From: Strigamia acuminata | Taxonomy: Eukaryota > Arthropoda > Chilopoda > Geophilomorpha > Linotaeniidae | Assembly (NCBI GenBank): GCA_949358305.1 | Contig: OX442322.1 | Span: 1,922,001-1,986,000 of the forward strand | Direction of reading: 5' to 3' | Length of the DNA: 64,000 nt | Part shown: positions 1-11,688 of the stretch, one piece after another | Numbering within the stretch: position 1 is the first letter of the stretch | Layout: every line of letters begins with the position of its first letter | Position numbers and translations under genes: made by a program | Notes under the pieces: generated by a model | What the model saw: the letters and a program-made list of their open reading frames with translations, nothing else | Databases searched by the model: none | What the model was told of the DNA's origin: nothing

Positions 1-1293
1 CCTCAACGATCGCTTCCTGCCACTTTGGGGCGTCTGGAAACTTGACAGCCTCTGCGTACGATCCTGGTTCTCGACGGCAAAAATGGGCTCGGGGTCGAAA
101 TGTCGGAGTCGCTGGCAATTGGTGTTCCATGTTGCCAAAGAAGAATAAATTGTCGTCGTAAAGAATGCCTTCCGTGTTGCAGTATTTTTGAATATCTGGC
201 TTGGAGCGCAACTGGACACCCGCTTTCGGAAAGTGGTACACATCAATTTTAATCTGACCCGGAACTTGATCTTTACGAAGATGTTCTTCTCTTTTCCATT
301 CGCTACATGGGTTGTGGCACCTGTAGCAGTGATTGCCGGAACCTGTGCGGTGCGGACAGGAGCAGAACCTCTTCTGGCGGTTACGAATCTCGGTGGGGAT
401 CCCAAAGGAGAATTCGTCGGAGTGACTATCGGTGTAACGACGGGCAAGACAGTCGGTGAAATAGTCGGACTTAAAACTGGCGACGTTGTTCCCGATGCAG
501 TTGGCATAGCGGTGATCAATGGCGTTGCTTGTGCACCCGGTGGTAACATTGCCTGTGCACCCGGAGGAGACTAATGGGCTGGAGGAATTGAAGGTATCGA
601 ATCGACCGAGTCGTAGTCGGCAGATGAACCGCCATCTTCTGAATCCGAATTGGCTTTCCAATCCAAATATTGGATTCTGTCGTCGAATTTGACGTGAGAC
701 GACTGAATAACGGATGTTTCACGCTCAGTTTGGGTAAATTCAGGTTGAGTAAATGGCTCATGACTCGGTTCGATGGCACGTTGAGTACGTCGAAAAGATT
801 GCCGTTTGTCAATTTGAACATGAATTGACTCAACCACCTTGTTATCGATGGGATTCCAAACTCGATATCCACGAGTTCCCATAGCGTAACTGACTAAATA
901 GCCTTTCCATGCTCGTGGATCCATTTTGCTGCGCCACGGAGCAGTATAATGCACCCAGCACTTCGATCCGAGTTTGCGCAGGTGTCTAATCGAGAGGGCA
1001 CGTTGCTGCCAAACGATATATGGCACTCATTCTTGAGACGTGAATGTGGGCAACAGTTCTTGATGTACGCAAATGAAACCACGATTTCTGTCCAGAGTTC
1101 TTCGGCTAAACGTGTTTCATCCAATGTTGCTCTCATGAAGTCGGCCATGGTCCGGTTGATTCGTTTGGCCTTACCGTTTTGATGTAATCGGATGTCCGTC
1201 TGGTTTGTGAGATGCCTTGGTCGACTTGGCTATTCGGCAGTGATTGCAGGCCAATTCTTTCGCGACCTCGCTCGGTTCAATCCCGTAAACTTG
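1..1293 (-). pseudogene. Copia-E pol fragment: integrase C-terminal half, linker, first residues of reverse transcriptase
   Basis: Read leftwards, this encodes the end of the GAG-pre-integrase zinc region (ELACNHCR near 1235), a jump into the end of the integrase core (HQNGKAKRINRT near 1165), the integrase C-terminal region with RHLRKLGSKCWVHYTAP, a Ser/Pro-rich linker, and YAEAVKFPDAPKWQEAI at the window edge, which opens the RT domain. Compared with copia C, about 115 residues of the integrase core, including both catalytic Asp, are missing at about 1175. A frameshift lies near 1030 and a TAA/TAG-type stop near 574. The residue at the catalytic Glu position is Lys (codon at 1164-1166). The order of domains and the near match to copia C make the assignment firm. 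Confidence 0.85.
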
Positions 1294-1835
1294 TGTAGGT
1301 CTAAAGACCAGTAATTAGTCGATGCCAAATGTTTGTATCGTATTTATTCAATTTCGTTTAGTTCTCAATTTATATTACTCGATGTTATTTACATAATTCA
1401 ATGTTTATATAAGTTTTTCCGCTGTTACGTATGAGATACCGTACGATACGCATTTCCCACGGTATGATTTATTCTTTCCATAACTTGTAATGCCAATTAT
1501 CGGCACCAGAGTGCCATTACTGTATGTTATTCTCAATCCAACATGGCGCTACACAGGGTTTTGTGCAGCTCAGCTATTTTCAACTTCATTTGGGTACCAA
1601 TTCGTAATGTATTATCATTTTATTAAAGTGTTTATTTTGTTTGAGCATTGGTTATTGTTTAGAGCACCTTAAATGCTATTTTTGGGCAAATATAAGCGGT
1701 CATTTCCGCGCGCCCGTATCGTTTTCAAACTACACGTCGACGTTACGTTCGTGCAAGTCGCACGACGCCAATTTTCGGTTTTCAAACACGCTTCCCTTCG
1801 GTAATTTACCGAATTTTGCGCCCATCTCTGCTACA
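1294..1835 (+). mobile_element. Solo LTR (542 bp) of a copia-C-like family
   Basis: It starts TGTAGGTCTAAAGACC and ends CTCTGCTACA, like the ends of the copia C LTR (TGTTGGTCTATAGGACC... and ...CTACA). It is flanked by a perfect 5-bp TSD, ACTTG (1289-1293 and 1836-1840). When the insert and one TSD copy are removed, the copia E reading frame continues through the GAG-pre-integrase domain. No internal sequence remains, so this is an LTR left by LTR-LTR recombination. Orientation is opposite to copia E. Confidence 0.88.
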
Positions 1836-2073
1836 ACTTGTTCGCTGGCCGCAAGAAGTTTCATGACACCCGTGTGTAAATGACCGAGACGGCTGTGCCA
1901 TATGCCGGTAGCATCCTTCTTCGTTGTTGGAGCTGCCACCTTCTTTTGATTGAGTTTAGGAGGAGGGGCATTTGGAACAAGAGTCGAAGGAATTGACTTT
2001 AGTGTGTCGGCAAAGGATTGGGATCGAGGAATTGAATTGCTCTGGATAGGCGTAGGAGCAGGCAGAGGAAAGG
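1836..2073 (-). pseudogene. Copia-E pol fragment: linker and start of GAG-pre-integrase
   Basis: Read leftwards this is a Pro/Ser-rich linker, then KDATGIWHSRLGHLHTGVM, the His-containing start of the GAG-pre-integrase zinc domain (copia C has TGLWHSRLGHLHTNAM). The frame is open. It joins the protease segment at 12883-13530 across the copia A insertion and the next pol piece across the solo LTR. Confidence 0.85.
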
Positions 2074-2403
2074 TGTTGGGTTATAATATTTACTTAGTGC
2101 ATTGTATATATTATTGTATCGCATTATCAAGCGGTAATGCTTATTATTGTTCATTCTGTACATATATCCTTTGTATTTACCATTAGCATTACGAGTCTTT
2201 GCTTTGTTTACATTTCGGACATATAACTTCTATATTGCACCTATAGGTGGCATTGTATACCTTGGGGTCACGTGATCATACAGAATAAACTCACTCTATG
2301 TTTGGATTTTCACCTGAGAACACCTGGCTCTTCATTTCACAATTGGTTTTCCACACCACTGCAAAACAAGGCATTTGCTGATGATTTCAACTAGAAATCA
2401 ACA
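2074..2403 (+). repeat. Copia-A 5' LTR (330 bp)
   Basis: It begins TGTTGGGTTATAATATTT and ends TTCAACTAGAAATCAACA. It aligns over its full length with 12547-12877 and more distantly with the copia B LTR (32502-32821). The 3' copy ends GA rather than CA; placing the boundary there gives an exact AAAGG TSD. Confidence 0.9.
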
Positions 2404-2404
2404 A

Positions 2405-2415
2405 GGTTATGGGCC
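2405..2415 (+). promoter_or_regulatory. Copia-A primer binding site, half-tRNA type
   Basis: GGTTATGGGCC starts two bases after the LTR. It is complementary to the anticodon stem-loop of initiator Met tRNA (GGCCCAUAACC), not to the tRNA 3' end. Drosophila copia is known to prime from a cleaved tRNA-iMet half in the same way. Confidence 0.8.
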
Positions 2416-3074
2416 ATACAACGTGGGAAAACCCTGAAAAACCATTTGAAGTCATTCTGAACAATTTGGAACCAATTAGAGGTCTTGTGAAAAATTTCCT
2501 CTAATTCATTCAAAATGGCGGCGCCCACAACAGAGGATAACAATTTGTGCTTGTGCCGGGATTCAATGGTTTTTCGAGTAGCAGAGAGTCATTAAACAAC
2601 ACAGGAACACTATTTGGGTTTGAATAATATTAAACCTAATATTTATCTGATTTTCTTTTCCAAATTTTGGATTTTGGACGATTTTTTCCGTGTCGCGAGG
2701 CGAAGCACGTATCGGCGACGTGCCGGTATTTACGAACAGTGAACGTTTCTTGGAGTATTCGACGAGGACAATAATTTCTCAACAACCACACGCGAAGTGT
2801 GAACGAGATAGAAGAGAACGGACACAAAAACGACGGAAAAGAGCGGATATTTTGCGAAAAGAAGAAATCTGAATTTAATGAACAATTTACAGTGTCTATT
2901 TTTGATTTCATTTACTAGTATAGTGTTGTGTTAGGATTTGTACTAACTTAATTATAAGTAGCGCACTAACCTCATGAAATAGCACTATTTTCATGAGTAA
3001 TAGTAAGAAAAGTGTTTTTACTGAAAAAGTGTGTGCATGTGCGCTGATTGACAAGTTAGTTCTTCAAAAGCAAG
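2416..3074 (+). other. Copia-A untranslated leader
   Basis: This is non-coding sequence between PBS and gag start, about 660 bases, with no long ORF. It is alignable in patches to the copia B leader (32834-33498), for example the stretches around 2512 and 32931 (TTCAAAATGGCGGCGCCCA) and just before each gag start. Confidence 0.7.
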
Positions 3075-3866
3075 ATGGATTCGGACAAACCAGAAAAGAA
3101 AATCACCTTGCTGAACAGGGAGAATTATGATGCATGGAAACAGCAGATAAAAGTATTTTTAATGCATCATGGCTGCTGGAGTTTCACCGATGGAACTGAA
3201 GAGGCGTTGGCATCTGGAGCGTCTTGGCGCGACCGGTTGGATTACAAGTTGCGGAAAGGACGTGCATTTAGCTTAATCTATTATTCGATCGAAGAGCAAT
3301 ACCACGAATTGCTCACCGGGATCGAGGACGCCAAGAAGGCGTGAGACACTCTAAAGGCCAATTTCGAACCCGTATCTCGCGCACGGATAATACGTCTGCT
3401 GGACGAGTTCTTCAGCCTCAAATACGACCCAACGACGAAGACGATTGGGGTCTTTGCGGCGAAAATACGGAATGCGGCAAAGAAACTCGCGGACGTTAAA
3501 CACCAATTAGACAATTTATATCAGGCATTCCAATTGATTCGATATTTGCCACAAGAATATCAATCAATTGTCCAAAACATTTACCGATGGGAAGACAAAG
3601 ATTTCACATTGGAAAAAGTCGAGGCAGAATTGGTCGCCGAGGAAGGCAGACTGGCCCAACAACGACGGGATTCGGGCCAGGAGCCGATCGTGGATGCTTT
3701 TAGCATGGGAACGAGCAGCACGAACACGAAAAACAGCGACAATTCACAGAAACAACAACAACAACAACAACAAGGGAACAATACTCAGAACAATCGAGGA
3801 TTTCAAGGCGGACAAAAGGGTGGCCGATCGAACTATAGAGGCGGCAAAAACACGAGGAGTTTTTGA
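3075..3866 (+). pseudogene. Copia-A gag (broken by two stops)
   Basis: The ATG at 3075 opens MDSDKPEKKITLLNRENYDAW, a copia-type Gag start (copia B has MDPEKPERKITLLNRTNYDG). The Gag core runs through FAAKIRNAAKKLADVKHQLD to a Gln-rich stretch (CAACAA repeats near 3750). A TGA at 3342-3344 stands where copia B has TGG (Trp), and a TGA at 3864-3866 stands where B has AGA. All pieces share one frame, so these are point nonsense mutations in what was one gag-pol ORF. The zinc knuckle (CFRCNQPGHWARDC) follows the second stop. Its product would be the structural nucleocapsid protein. Confidence 0.88.
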
Positions 3867-6796
3867 GGAAATGCAACCGGATCATCGGGACGGGGGCCGT
3901 GTTTTCGCTGCAATCAACCAGGACATTGGGCGCGGGATTGCACGATGCAATTGCCACCAAACAACAACTTAAACACAAATAGTGTTGAAGAATTGGACGC
4001 CAACATGTTAGATGTCGGATTTTTGACAGAATTAGATAAAGAGATGCTGCAGTGCAGCACAGCAAACAATTGTTGGATATACGACACCGGAGCAACTGGA
4101 CATTTCTGTAAAGAAAAGGACCAATTTTTCAATTTCAAACAAACCACTGGAACTATCAGCCAAGCAGATAAGAAGACATTAATACAAATCCAAGGCGTTG
4201 GCGATGTCTGCGTCATGTGCGTCGTCGGGAAAGAAACAATCCCGATAACTTTAAAGAGGGTTTACTACGCGCCGGATTTGAGGAGGAATTTGATGTCGGG
4301 ACCGTGTATAGACGAGGCAAGATGCAAGGTTGCAATTGGCTGCGGAATAGTTAAGATTTATGACCCACAGTGGAAGAGACAATTAATGGAAGCTGTGAAA
4401 AAGGACAGACTTTACTACATTAAAACGAGTGACCGAAAACCAGACTTTGAAAAGCTGAGACAAAAGCAAAACAACCAAGCTTGTGCTGGCGAGCAACAAA
4501 AACAACCATCAACTGGATCAACTAGAAGTGCATCTAATCCAGAAGAAGCTAGACTTTGGCACGAACGATTGGGGCACATTCATTTTCCTAGTGTACAAGT
4601 AATGAGTAAAGGTAATGCAGTAATTGGACTGCCTATATTAGATGTGCCCATTACACAATGCGACGTCTGTGATTTGGCGAAGAAAAAGTCGGTTTCACAC
4701 AAGTCTTTGCCTGGAATTAGATCCAAACAACCACTAGAACTACTTCATATGGACGTGTGCGGGGCTTTTTACTTGCAAACATTTTCCGGAAATAGATACT
4801 TTCTCACTATTACTGATGATTATTCGCGTTACTCAACAGTGTACTTAATGAAGAAAAAGGATGAAGTATTCGAGATATTCCAGAAACACGTGAAACGAAT
4901 AGAACGATTATTGGGAAAATCGGTTCTAGCCATTCGGACGGATAATGGGATGGAGTTTTGCTCCAACAAGTTTGGAAAATACCTCGAGGGACTAGGAATT
5001 ATTCACGACAGGACAAACGCGTATACCCCTCCCCAGAATGGAGTTTCCAAAAGATTAAACCAGACTTTGGCAAATGGGATGCGTGCACTCATCTACGATG
5101 CAGAATTGGAACACCGTTTTTGGGGCGAAGCAATCCTCACATTCAACTATCTTAGGAATAGGATTGCCAAATTGAACTCAGACAAAACACCAATGGAGTT
5201 GTATTATGGTCGCAAACCATCGCTTCGACACTTGAGGAAATTTTGGAGTTTGTGTTTCGTGCAGAAGAAAATTCGAGATGGAAAAATAGACAATAAAGGA
5301 CTGCATGGAATAATGCTCGGCTATTCCCGGATAACCAACGATGTCAAGTTCGTAGAAAGCAGGCGCGGAGTTGAAGGCGTGCTGGGCCTACCAGAGAAAT
5401 ATACGACGTATATTGACAATTTAGAAGATAATTTGGAAGATAATAATCGCCAATATTATTCAGATGAAGAAGTTAGACCACCACTACCGCCACCGATCCC
5501 AATCCAGAAGAAAGAAGCTCAACAAGAGGAATTACCTCAAGTGAAACTGAAATTTAGACAACCAGAAGACAAATTACGAGCCAATTTGCCTGCACCACAA
5601 GCGAAGGCAAAAGTCCCGAACCCTGGTCGGACTATACCTCCACTCATTTGGAAGAAGACGGAAAAGGTTAGGCCAACGGGACAAAAGGACATTGAATATA
5701 CGATCGTCAGATACGACAAGCCGAAAATGCGTTCGATACCAGATGTAAAACGATACTGTGCGGACCACAATTTTGTGTTCCTGAGCATCTTTTCGAGGAC
5801 AAGAGAAAGAAGAAGCCCTCCGAATCGAATGCGACAGCGGACAATTTCGACTTAGATGTAGACGAATTAACTCTTGACTTTGAAGCTAATCATCTCGAAG
5901 TCCATATTCCAACGCGCTTCGAGCAGATTGCAAGTCTACCAGAAAAAGAAGAATGGAATCAAACGATGTGTGAAGAGATCGACACGATGCACGAGCGCAA
6001 CGTATGGGAATTGGTTCCACCGCCACCCAACACTAAAGTGATAGGATGTAGGTGGATCTACACAGTCAAAGTGAATGAGAAAAAAGAGATAGCCCGCTAT
6101 AAAGCAAGACTCGTCGCACAAGGCTTTTCGCAAGTTTATGACGATTCTTATGAAGAAACTTTCTCACCCGTAGTCGACTTCTCCATTGTTCGTTTCATGT
6201 TCACACTGCTGGTATGCATGTTGAAATGGTCCTATATCCAGGCGGATGTCAAATGCGCGTATCTTTACGCAAAGCTGCATAAAACCATTTATATGCGTCA
6301 ACCGAAAGGATTCATTTGCAAAGGAAAAGAAAACTACGTTTGTAAACTCCTGCGAGCAATATATGGTTTACATCAATCAGGCAGAGAATGGGGCATCGAA
6401 CTGGAGGACACTTTATTAAAACTTGGACTGGAACATGTGAACTGGTGCAACTGTGTTTACAAGTTTGGAAGCGTTGCGTATTTGATAGTGTACGTGGACG
6501 ATATTGTTGTTTTTGGCAGACGATACGAAGATGCCATGAATGTACTGGACATGATAAAAACGCAAATTGATCTTGTGATTTTGGGAAAAACAAAGAAGTT
6601 GCTGGGAGTGGAATTCCATCCGCATAATCAACAGATGATACTGCATCAAAGATCTTACGTCAATAAGGTCTTGCTAAGATTTAAGAACCACTTGGAGTCT
6701 GTAAAGATTAGATCACAGCCAATGACTAAATCGACTGTTCTAACTAAGAAACAATGTCCAACCACAATTGACGAATTCAGAGATATGGAAGGAATC
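3867..6796 (+). pseudogene. Copia-A pol: protease, integrase, reverse transcriptase (broken)
   Basis: In order: zinc knuckle CFRCNQPGHWARDC, copia protease motif YDTGATGHF (near 4081), GAG-pre-integrase (WHERLGHIH), integrase core with HMDVCGAF and RTDNGMEF, then RT with WIYTVKVNEKKEIARYKARL and YVDDIVVF (near 6492). The position of the third integrase acid is Lys (5049-5051, in GVSKRLNQ), where copia B has Glu. About 48 nt are missing near 5335 relative to copia B, and a one-base deletion near 5773 moves RT to another frame. RT itself is open to 6796, where gypsy H interrupts it, and continues at 11846. Confidence 0.88.
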
Positions 6797-6948
6797 TGTA
6801 TTGTTTGTTGCTTAAATCAGGAGGCTGATGAAATCATGTGAGACATCCATTGTGGTAAAAACAACAACTATCGCCACCTTTTAATGACACTAATAACTAC
6901 TAATACAAGAACGCCATCTGGCGTGATAAATACACAACACATCACACG
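6797..6948 (-). repeat. Gypsy-H 3' LTR with adjacent polypurine tract
   Basis: It matches 11689-11840 except for two internal bases and the terminal base. On the element strand it begins CGTGTGATGTG (TG expected) and ends AACAAACAATACA. The complement of 6949-6961 reads CTGGGAGGGGGA, a polypurine tract directly upstream of the LTR. Confidence 0.88.
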
Positions 6949-7020
6949 TCCCCCTCCCAGTTACAAAGTTATAATTGGAACAAACTAAACGAATTAAATG
7001 AATCAAATGAAAAGAGTTCT

Positions 7021-7248
7021 TTAACACTCTTCGATCAGCCGACTTGGCTTGTTGACCGCTCTTCCGCTCCTTGTAACCATCGGTCTTGGAGATGTTCGCA
7101 TCGTCTCTGGTGATTGTCGAACCGGAACTGGAATCTCGGCCGCCGCTGGTGCCTGTTGTTTCATTGGTGGTTCCTCGACCTCACTGGACTCATCTGCTTG
7201 GCTGTCCCCTGGATCGATGTCGTCCGGCTTGTCCGACTCGTCCTTCAG
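7021..7248 (-). pseudogene. Gypsy-H pol C-terminal tail
   Basis: Read leftwards from 7248 this is an acidic tail (KDESDKPDDIDPGDSQADE...) ending in a basic TRSGRAVNKPSRLIEEC and TAA at 7021-7023. Gypsy K ends in a similar way (VTRSGRISRPPDKLNL), so this is the C-terminus of the integrase polyprotein. It is cut off from the integrase by the insert at 7249-7555. Confidence 0.75.
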
Positions 7249-7555
7249 TTACTACATTGCTTCCTATGAATCTTTTGCACAATTTTATTTCCGTTATTAT
7301 AGATTTGCTGCCCAGTGTTGTTACTGTTGTTCCCAATTAAAACAGTTGCTAAGCAAAAAAATTCAATCACTTCTAATGCCAGTGGCATGAGCTATGTTTG
7401 CCTCCCTGCAACTTACGTGACGGTCAGTTGCTGTGTGGTGTGCCCAAGAGGCTCAGCCAGCATGTGGGTTAGATTCCCAGACAATGGATTAGCGGCCACC
7501 AAACCAATCAATCTGGAGTCTCTTGTCTTTATTTTTCGTGAGCAAGCTCCTTACC
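7249..7555. mobile_element. SINE-like or small DNA insert (about 307 bp) in gypsy-H pol
   Basis: A 10-bp near-duplication flanks it (CGTCCTTCAG 7239-7248, CGTCCTTTAG 7556-7565), and both copies encode the same Leu-Lys-Asp of the pol frame. Removing the insert joins integrase to its tail, so this is an insertion. On the + strand, GGTTAGATTCC (near 7464) resembles a Pol III B box, and TTGCTGTGTGG about 40 bases upstream is a weak A box. That fits a tRNA-derived SINE. No terminal inverted repeat or long A tail is visible, so a small non-autonomous DNA element is also possible. Confidence 0.5.
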
Positions 7556-8528
7556 CGTCCTTTAGCACCGTTCGCTTATCGGTGTTAACGACGTATGAGC
7601 GTGGTCGTCCCGCCTTCTTCTCTATGACGCCCGATCGCCTCAAATCGATGATCCAAACCCTCTCGCCTGGTTGTAGATCTGGAAGATCCCTCGCTCGATG
7701 TCGCTTGTCAAAATTCCTCTTTTGGTCTGCTATTCTCTTCTCCTCCTTTTCCCGAAGAAGTTTCGCATCTGGAGTCTTCGGTATCAGTTGGGTTGCGGCG
7801 ATCGGAACTTCAGTCCTGATTTTCCGCCCCATCAGCAGCTCCGCGGGTGAGAATCCGTTTGCTAGTGGAGTCGCACGATAGCTTTGAAGTGCTTTAAAAC
7901 CGTCACTAGATTTCTTGAAAATCCGCTTGATGACTTTGACCCCGGCCTCTGCGAACCCGTTACTCTGAGGATATTTCGGACTCGATGTAGTGTGAATGAA
8001 TTTCCAGTCCGCCACGAATATGGAAAACTCTGATTTCAATAGAGTCCCAAATTGCGTTCCATTATCGCTGACCACTTCTTCTGGCGTACCGTATCGCAAA
8101 AATATCGATTTTAGAAATTGAATCACTTCGCTTTCCTTGAGCGATGTCAGCGTCTTGACTTCTGGATACCGCGAGTAGTAATCTTCAACTAGCAAATACC
8201 ACTGACGATCCAAGTAGAAAAGATCCATGCCAATTTTTTGCCATGGCCGTCTTGGGAATTCTGCCGGCATGAGTGGTTCGTGAGGATTTGAGGATTCCTT
8301 TATACATTCTGTACACGTGGAAATGCGTTTTTCGACATCCCTCGAAATCCCTGGCCACCAAATTGCAGACCATGCCCTGGCTCGACATTTCGTGATTCCT
8401 AAGTGTCCCGTGTGGATCTTGTCCAATATGAATTCTCGTAATTCGGCTGGGATCACAATCCTTGACCCTTTCATGAGTAGGCCTTCTTCTACGGCTATCT
8501 CATCTCGGTATTGCCAAAGTCCCCTAAC
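7556..8528 (-). pseudogene. Gypsy-H integrase
   Basis: Read leftwards: H2C2 zinc domain (HTGHLGITKCRARAW to CTEC), core with MDLFYLD, SDNGTQFG and GFAEAGVKVIK (all three acids of the DD(35)E triad present), then a basic C-terminal region ending VLKDG at the insert. The frame differs from the upstream RNase H part by one base near 8525. The catalytic core is complete in itself. Function in life: insertion of the cDNA into the genome. Confidence 0.85.
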
Positions 8529-10045
8529 CCTTGTGGTAATTGATCTTTGGCTGGCCATCCATGCTGACTGAACTGCCGAAGCTTGATGCAAATTGGATCC
8601 CTATTCTGGACATCAATGATTTCCCCCAAGCGTTGGTCAGTTGCTTGAAGATGCTTGGTAATCAGCTGCACGTAAGCTGTCACGCAACCCTCGAGCCGTT
8701 GCTCAATGTCGCCATCTTCTTCAGTGTCTGGCAATGGACGCCTTGACAAAACATCAGCCATGCCTAACTCCTTGCCTGGAATGTGCTTGACCGTGTAGCA
8801 ATATCGCTGAAGTCAAAGTCGCATCCGTTGCAATTTCGGAGTGATCTCGTCAAGTTCCTTCGTCATCAAGATGGGTACCAACGGCTTGTGGTCAGTTTCC
8901 AGACAGACAAGAATTCCAATGATGAAGTTCTTGAACCTCTCACATGCCCATACGAGAGCATATCCCTCTTTCTCTATCTGTGCCCAGTTCTTCTGACATT
9001 TCGTTAAGGTTTTACTCGCGTAGACAATCGGCCTGAATTTGCCGTCATTTTGCTTTTGCTTAAGCACCGCGCCGACTCCATACAAAGATGCATCTGCTGT
9101 GATCACTGTCTCTCTCGTAGGATCGAACCACGCTAATGTTGGGGCCTTTGATAATTCCTCTTTAATGGCGTCAAACGCCGCTTCTTGTTGCGTCCCCCAT
9201 TGGAATTCGTTCTTGCCGCCCAATAGTTCATTCAACGGGTGTGCTTTTGTTGCCTAATTTGGAATGAATCTACCTAAGTAATTGACTGAACCTAGTAGAC
9301 TTCGTAATTCCGACACATTTTCGGGTTTGCCCATTTTTCTAATGGCTACTATCCGGTCGTCATCGACATGAACTCCGGCTTGATCGATGATGTGTCCCAG
9401 GAATTTTATCTTGGTTTTCCCGAACTCGCATTTCGCTACGTTTAACGTTATTCCAGCTGCTAGCAAACGTTGGAGTACTGCATGTAACCGTCTATCATGT
9501 TCCTCAATGGTGTCGCCATAAACCAATATGTCATCAACGTTGACTTGCTTGCCTTCCAATCCTTTGAGAATTTCGCTCATTCTCTTCTGAAAGAATTCAG
9601 GTGCTGCATTTATGCCGAAAGGAAGTCTTTTGAACATGTATCGGCCAAATGGAGTGATGAATGTTGTCAACAGCCGTGATTCGGCATCCAACTGACACTG
9701 CCAAAAGCCATGATTGGCGTCGAGCTTTGAAAAATACTTCGCTTTTCCTAGTCGACCCAACACGTTCTCAGTAACAGGCATCGGATGTGTTTCTCGCATT
9801 ACGTAGCGATTAAGTCTCACATAATCCACGCACATGCGAATCGATCCGTCGGGCTTCGGTGCCAAAACCAGCCCAGAACACCAATCTGTTGGTTCTTCTA
9901 CCCGTTCTATTACTCCCAACAATACCATCTTGTCGAGGTTTGCTTTTATCTCGTTCAGTAGAGGAATCGGGACTCTTTGAGGTGTCATTAACGCGTATGG
10001 ACTTGCATCAGGTTTCAGTCTAATTTTGTACGGTATTTCAACGCG
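8529..10045 (-). pseudogene. Gypsy-H reverse transcriptase and RNase H (three in-frame stops)
   Basis: Read leftwards: RT with FSKLDANHGFWQ, FKRLPFGINAAPEFFQ and VNVDDILVYGD (catalytic DD present), then RNase H with VITADASLYGVGA, EKEGYALVWACE and LETDHKPLVPI, then PGKELGMADVLSRR. In-frame stops are TAA at 10046-10048 between protease and RT, TAG near 9254-9256 and TGA near 8813-8815 (in RMRL*LQRY, a position that is usually Arg, so CGA to TGA is likely). All segments share one frame, consistent with one former polyprotein. Confidence 0.87.
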
Positions 10046-11488
10046 TTACAGACCGCTGAATAGCTTCGGATAAGCTGCCTTCGGATCGAATGACATCTTC
10101 GGTGTCTTTTCCGTTTTCACCGCATCAACCCCGCAACGTCTGATGATGTTCAACTCTTCGCAGGTGTCGCCATCCAGTAACGGCTGCATTAAACCTCGAA
10201 CGACGTAGATCGCTGTTAATTTCGACCGTCCTCGGTACTCGATTTTCTCCCATAACATTCCTAATGTTTCCATTTTTCCTTTGGTCGCATTGTGCAAGTT
10301 CAGCTCGGGTTTCCGTAATTTTCTATCGGAAAAATAGTCTCTGTAGACCTCTTCGGGAATACACGTTGTTTCGGCGCCGGAATCTGCCTTGAATCCAATT
10401 CTTGCATTTCTGATTTCCATCGACACATGCCATCTTCCCTGTCGACTGGCAACACCGTTGACTGATTCAACATACGCGTCTGTCGCCTCGCCGACCCTTT
10501 GAACCGCTGCGCTCCGGCATACCCTCGCATAATAACCTTTGCGATTACAGTTGTGGCATGTCAACTTTGCCGCTGGGCAGTCCTTCATCGAGTGGACTTT
10601 GCCGCCACATCTGCCGCAACTACTCGAGTTTTTCGATGCATTTTTTGGCTGCGTCTTGGGACCGCCGTCCGGTTTGCTCGATTTCCCGCTGTCGTCTGGT
10701 CGTTCAGTCTTCTTTTTCCAGAAGTTGGATCGTTGCACCTTCTTGGAGTCAACTCGATCCACGGACCTATTGGTCGATGACGCTTCCAGCAATGTTTTCG
10801 ACTGCGAATTGACCTGTTCAGACTGTTTCGTCATCTCGATTGCCTTCGCCAATGTCAAGTTGCTTTGAAGCTGAAGCTTCTTCGCCATCGCCTTGTCCCT
10901 GATGCCATTTACTATCTTGTCGCGGATAAACTCGTCATACAATGCATCAAATGTGCAGTGTTTGGCTGCTGTGTGTAATGCCGTGATGTATTCGTCCATC
11001 GTTTCACCGTCCTTTTGCTGGCGGTTGTAGAACATGGCTCGCTCATAAATCACGTTTGTTGTCGTAACAAATTTTGCCTCAAAAGCTGCCTTCACTTTTG
11101 CGTAATTGTGTTTGTCCGGATCCGCCAATTTGAATGAAGCGTAAATGTCATTTGCTGTGTCCCCCATGTGGTAAAGGAGTGAAGCCACTTGCTTTTTTCC
11201 CGGTTGGGTGTCTAAATCTACCATGGAGCGAAATAACTCAAATCTGGCAATCCATCTTGGCCAATCTGCCGCATTTTTAAAGTCAAATTCGTCCGGTGGC
11301 TTGCAAATGCTGTGCTCCACTTTTGCCATCTTGTGAGGAATTTCTGCAATAATCACTGGATCAAATTTTAGGCTTTTAGACAATTTTTCACTCAATTCTT
11401 CAATATTTCTTTCTAATTCCAACTTCTCTTCATCTATTTCCTTTTGGTCTGCCAGTGCTGACTCAATTTTGAGCGAAATAATGAGCAA
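10046..11488 (-). pseudogene. Gypsy-H Gag and aspartic protease
   Basis: The open frame begins near 11488; the first clear ATG is at 11327-11329 (MAKVEHSICKPPDEFDF). It encodes a Gag core (FELFRSMVDLDTQ..., FYNRQQKDGETMDEYI), Cys-rich knuckles CGRCGGKVHSMKDC and CHNCNRKGYYARVC (the second has Tyr where His is usual), and a protease with FKADSGAETTCI. An acidic, coiled-coil-like stretch precedes the first ATG, so the true start may be upstream or the leader may read open by chance. It ends at a TAA before RT. Confidence 0.85.
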
Positions 11489-11670
11489 ATAATGTCAATT
11501 TTGATCAATCACAGGTAAACTGCTTGCTGCCCCTTGTAGTTGGTTTCCCACGATGCACTCCACATGTGTTTTTCTGCTATTTTCGATGCCTGGGTGCTTG
11601 TTTGCCACTTCAGTTGGGGTTTGCACAGTCCTTCCCATCAATATTAATCACACTGACCAGTTTTTTAGGT

Positions 11671-11688
11671 GTTTCACAGCTGCCACCA
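11671..11688 (-). promoter_or_regulatory. Gypsy-H primer binding site
   Basis: The minus strand reads TGGTGGCAGCTGTGAAAC directly after the 5' LTR end (AATACA). The first ten bases fit the 3' end of some tRNA-Leu species (…GCUGCCACCA). The remaining match is weak. Confidence 0.55.

Noticed and set aside
188-574. Plus-strand ORF of 128 codons rich in Val/Gly.
   Set aside because: It is the complement of the copia E Ser/Pro/Thr-rich linker, whose minus-strand reading matches copia C.
3745-3775. CAA repeat as a microsatellite of interest.
   Set aside because: It encodes the Gln-rich linker of copia A Gag. A shorter form exists in copia B.
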